From Bolinopsis microptera (lineage: Eukaryota > Ctenophora > Tentaculata > Lobata > Bolinopsidae): 60,000 nt of DNA. The stretch covers positions 5,988,169-6,048,168 of the forward strand of contig NC_087079.1 in NCBI RefSeq assembly GCF_026151205.1, given 5' to 3'. Within the stretch, counting starts at the first letter, position 1, and each line of letters opens with the position of its first letter. Of this stretch, positions 54,701-57,700 are shown in pieces. The translations under genes and the position numbers were made by a program. A model generated the notes under the pieces. That model did not search any database. It was not told the DNA's origin and worked only from the letters and a program-made list of their open reading frames with translations.

Positions 54701-57700
54701 ACACGGAACCGTTGTAAATATACTGATAAACTTATTGATGAACTGAAACAGCGTGGTGACGTGTGTAGGATTATTGAACATTGAACAATGATAAGAGTTA
54801 AGAAAACAAGTGGATAAGAGATAAACTGCACAATAGTAGAACATATCAGTATGCTGATTTGCTGTGATATTTAAGTTGTGCTATATTGGTTAAATGTCTG
54901 AGACGGCCTCTATCTCGACACCTATTTGATTCTAGTCTTGCAATATAACGACATTCGACAATCTACTGAGTGTTGTCATGTTTGATAAATAATTCAACTT
55001 TATTGAATAAAAGCGATTTTTGTTAAAACAATTTATTCAATTCGTTGCCCAGTTAGCAAGTATGTTATCAGTAGGTTGTTATATTGTATTTTGAAACTTA
55101 ATATGTACCTTTTTGCAAATAAAAGAGATTATCATTTTTAGTTATTCTACTTTAAATCGAAGCTTTTGTATTTTATCTTCTTTCTACAATCTACATACCC
55201 CAATCCCCATCACAAAATTATAAATACAATTAAATTACATTAAAAGCTCGGAAGAGGCCAGCTTTCTGTTATAACAATAAAATAATGTAGCTGTGATAAA
55301 AACATACCTATGGCGACACCAATAGGACTGGAAAATGCGAAGAATGCGACTGATCGGATATGAGTCTCCAGACTTTGTGATTCTTCAACAATCTTCACAC
55401 CTGCACACAGACAGTGAGGTAAGGTTAGTAATGTTAGGAGTGTAGTTAGGTTAGTGATAGTAGGTTAGAGAGGTTAGGTTAGAGAGGTTAAGAGTGAGGT
55501 TAGGTTAGTGAGGAGAGGTTAGTAAGGTTAGTAAGGTTAGATTAGTGAGGTTAGGACAGTGAAGTAAGGACATCGAGGCTAGCATACTGCTTAGTGAGGT
55601 TAGGTTAGTGAGGTTAGGCTCAAAGTAATGAGGTTCTATGATCAAGGTAATTTGGTCTGTTAGAAATTAATCCAATCATACGAGGCGATCAACGGATCCT
55701 CAGCAACTTACAAAAAAGCAAATATTAAATTTTGAACTGACCGGATTAACAACCTTAAAAGGACATGGCCAAATTTCCGGTAAAGTCCCATCAAGCTAAC
55801 ACAGTCTATTTGAAACTTAACATTTAAACAAACAAACAATAACAAACCGAGAGCGAAGGCAAGGAGAGCTTTGTGGAGTGAGAGAGCACCGGTCAGAGTG
55901 AACACCATCAGCCAGTCTTTCTCGGATCCAACCGCCATTCCCTCCAGTATTGAGTGTACCTGAGAGCGTTATCTAATGTGTCACATCTTCTTATCCAGTG
56001 TTTGAAAACATCACAGGCCATTTCACCTGTGTCTATCCTTTTGTGGTACAGTTACTTCAGAAAGCTGCTTTGTGTGATGAAACATAACATTTTCCTGTGA
56101 TTAAATCTGATTTCAGGTCCGCGTGAATACGCTAATCTGTGACCTATTGTACTTTTCACATCTCTACAACTGCAGCTGCTGCCTTTACACAAAGACTCAT
56201 GCTGACACAGCCGTCTTCCGTTTTCTTTCTTTCGTAACCGAAATATATCAATACCCCGTATAGACGTAGACGTCCCATCACTTTTCAAGATGCAGCTGCT
56301 CAGCTGTTTGTTTATTGTGATAATATTTAGCCATACCCACTCAAAGTGAACTGAAGATCTTGAGTACCCCCGACGGTGTAACCGGTCCCCTACCATGTGC
56401 CTTGACCTGCTCCGGAGTTTCCAGATACAGCGAAACTGGCAACTACGGCTGGAAGAATCAATGGCACGGCTCAGTCTAGAAAGCTATCAACACTGAGGAG
56501 TGTGGGTTCGTCAGTGCTCCAGTTGTCACTGCTACTGTTACAGGATACTGGAGTAGTGCAGGTATATGCCCTCCTATCTACATTAAGCAACCATTCACTT
56601 CTGAGGTTCAGTTTTTTGTGCAGACGGTGGAGAATATTACTGCTGATCAGATGAGAGCGAGGGAGTGTGACGTGTATTGGAGTGCCAACGGGTACAACTG
56701 TTAGCAAGAGAGGGTCTGTTTTTTTGTTGCTAAATTTAGTTTTGAATTTTAACCATGAGATCGCATTTTTTATTCTGTTAAAACGTATCCAATAACCCTT
56801 TTCAATATTTTTTCAGTACATTCTGACGAATATCCTCTATGAGACTAGAAATAGATAAAAACATGTAATTGCGATAGCTTACAGAAAATTCGATCACAAG
56901 TCAAGAACTTTTTGTTGATGTAAAAAGGTTTAGGATTTAAAGATAATACTGAAAATAACAAAACTCACGGATAAAGCAAAGAGGAGCAGTATACTGCCAA
57001 AGCCTTTGAACTCAGTCGGAGGTCCGTGGTCGTGCGCATGTCCGGAACCATGCGCGTGCGCAATTCCGTCGTGACTGTGAGTGTCACCGTGACTGTGACC
57101 GGCGTTCTCTTCCGGGTTCACTGAAAGGGGTTTAGTTGTGCTGGTTTAGTTGTGCGGGTTTAGTTGTGCGGGTTTATTTGTGCGGGTTTAGTTGGCCATT
57201 TACGGTTTACATTATGAAGTAACAGCAGTCCAATAAATGACATAAACAAAAGACATACAAGACAGGTGCAGTGTAACCACACACAAAACTAGTGAAACGA
57301 GTGAGAAGAACGTTCCCAGGTCCCGCAAAATAACATGAGACTCTGCAAAACAGAGTTGCTATTTATTTAGATCACACAATACAGACACGTGATTACAATT
57401 ATTGTGGGATTATGACGTAACAGTATGACGTCATAATTACGAACACCACGAAATGCTACAAATTCACTATTTCACGAGACAATCCTGAGATCTTCCAGCC
57501 ACGAGTACAACATATTACACAACATATATAAACGTAGGTAACTGTCAGGTGAGTAAAAATAATATTGGTAGTGTTATTAGTTACCGTATACGTTAGCAGC
57601 TCGTCTTGAGTTTTGAACTGAGTTGTTGAGTAGAGGCTTCTTCTCCGAGTCGGAGTACTTCCTCTACAGGTTAGAGAGAGTTAAGTTGTTATCTGGTGTT

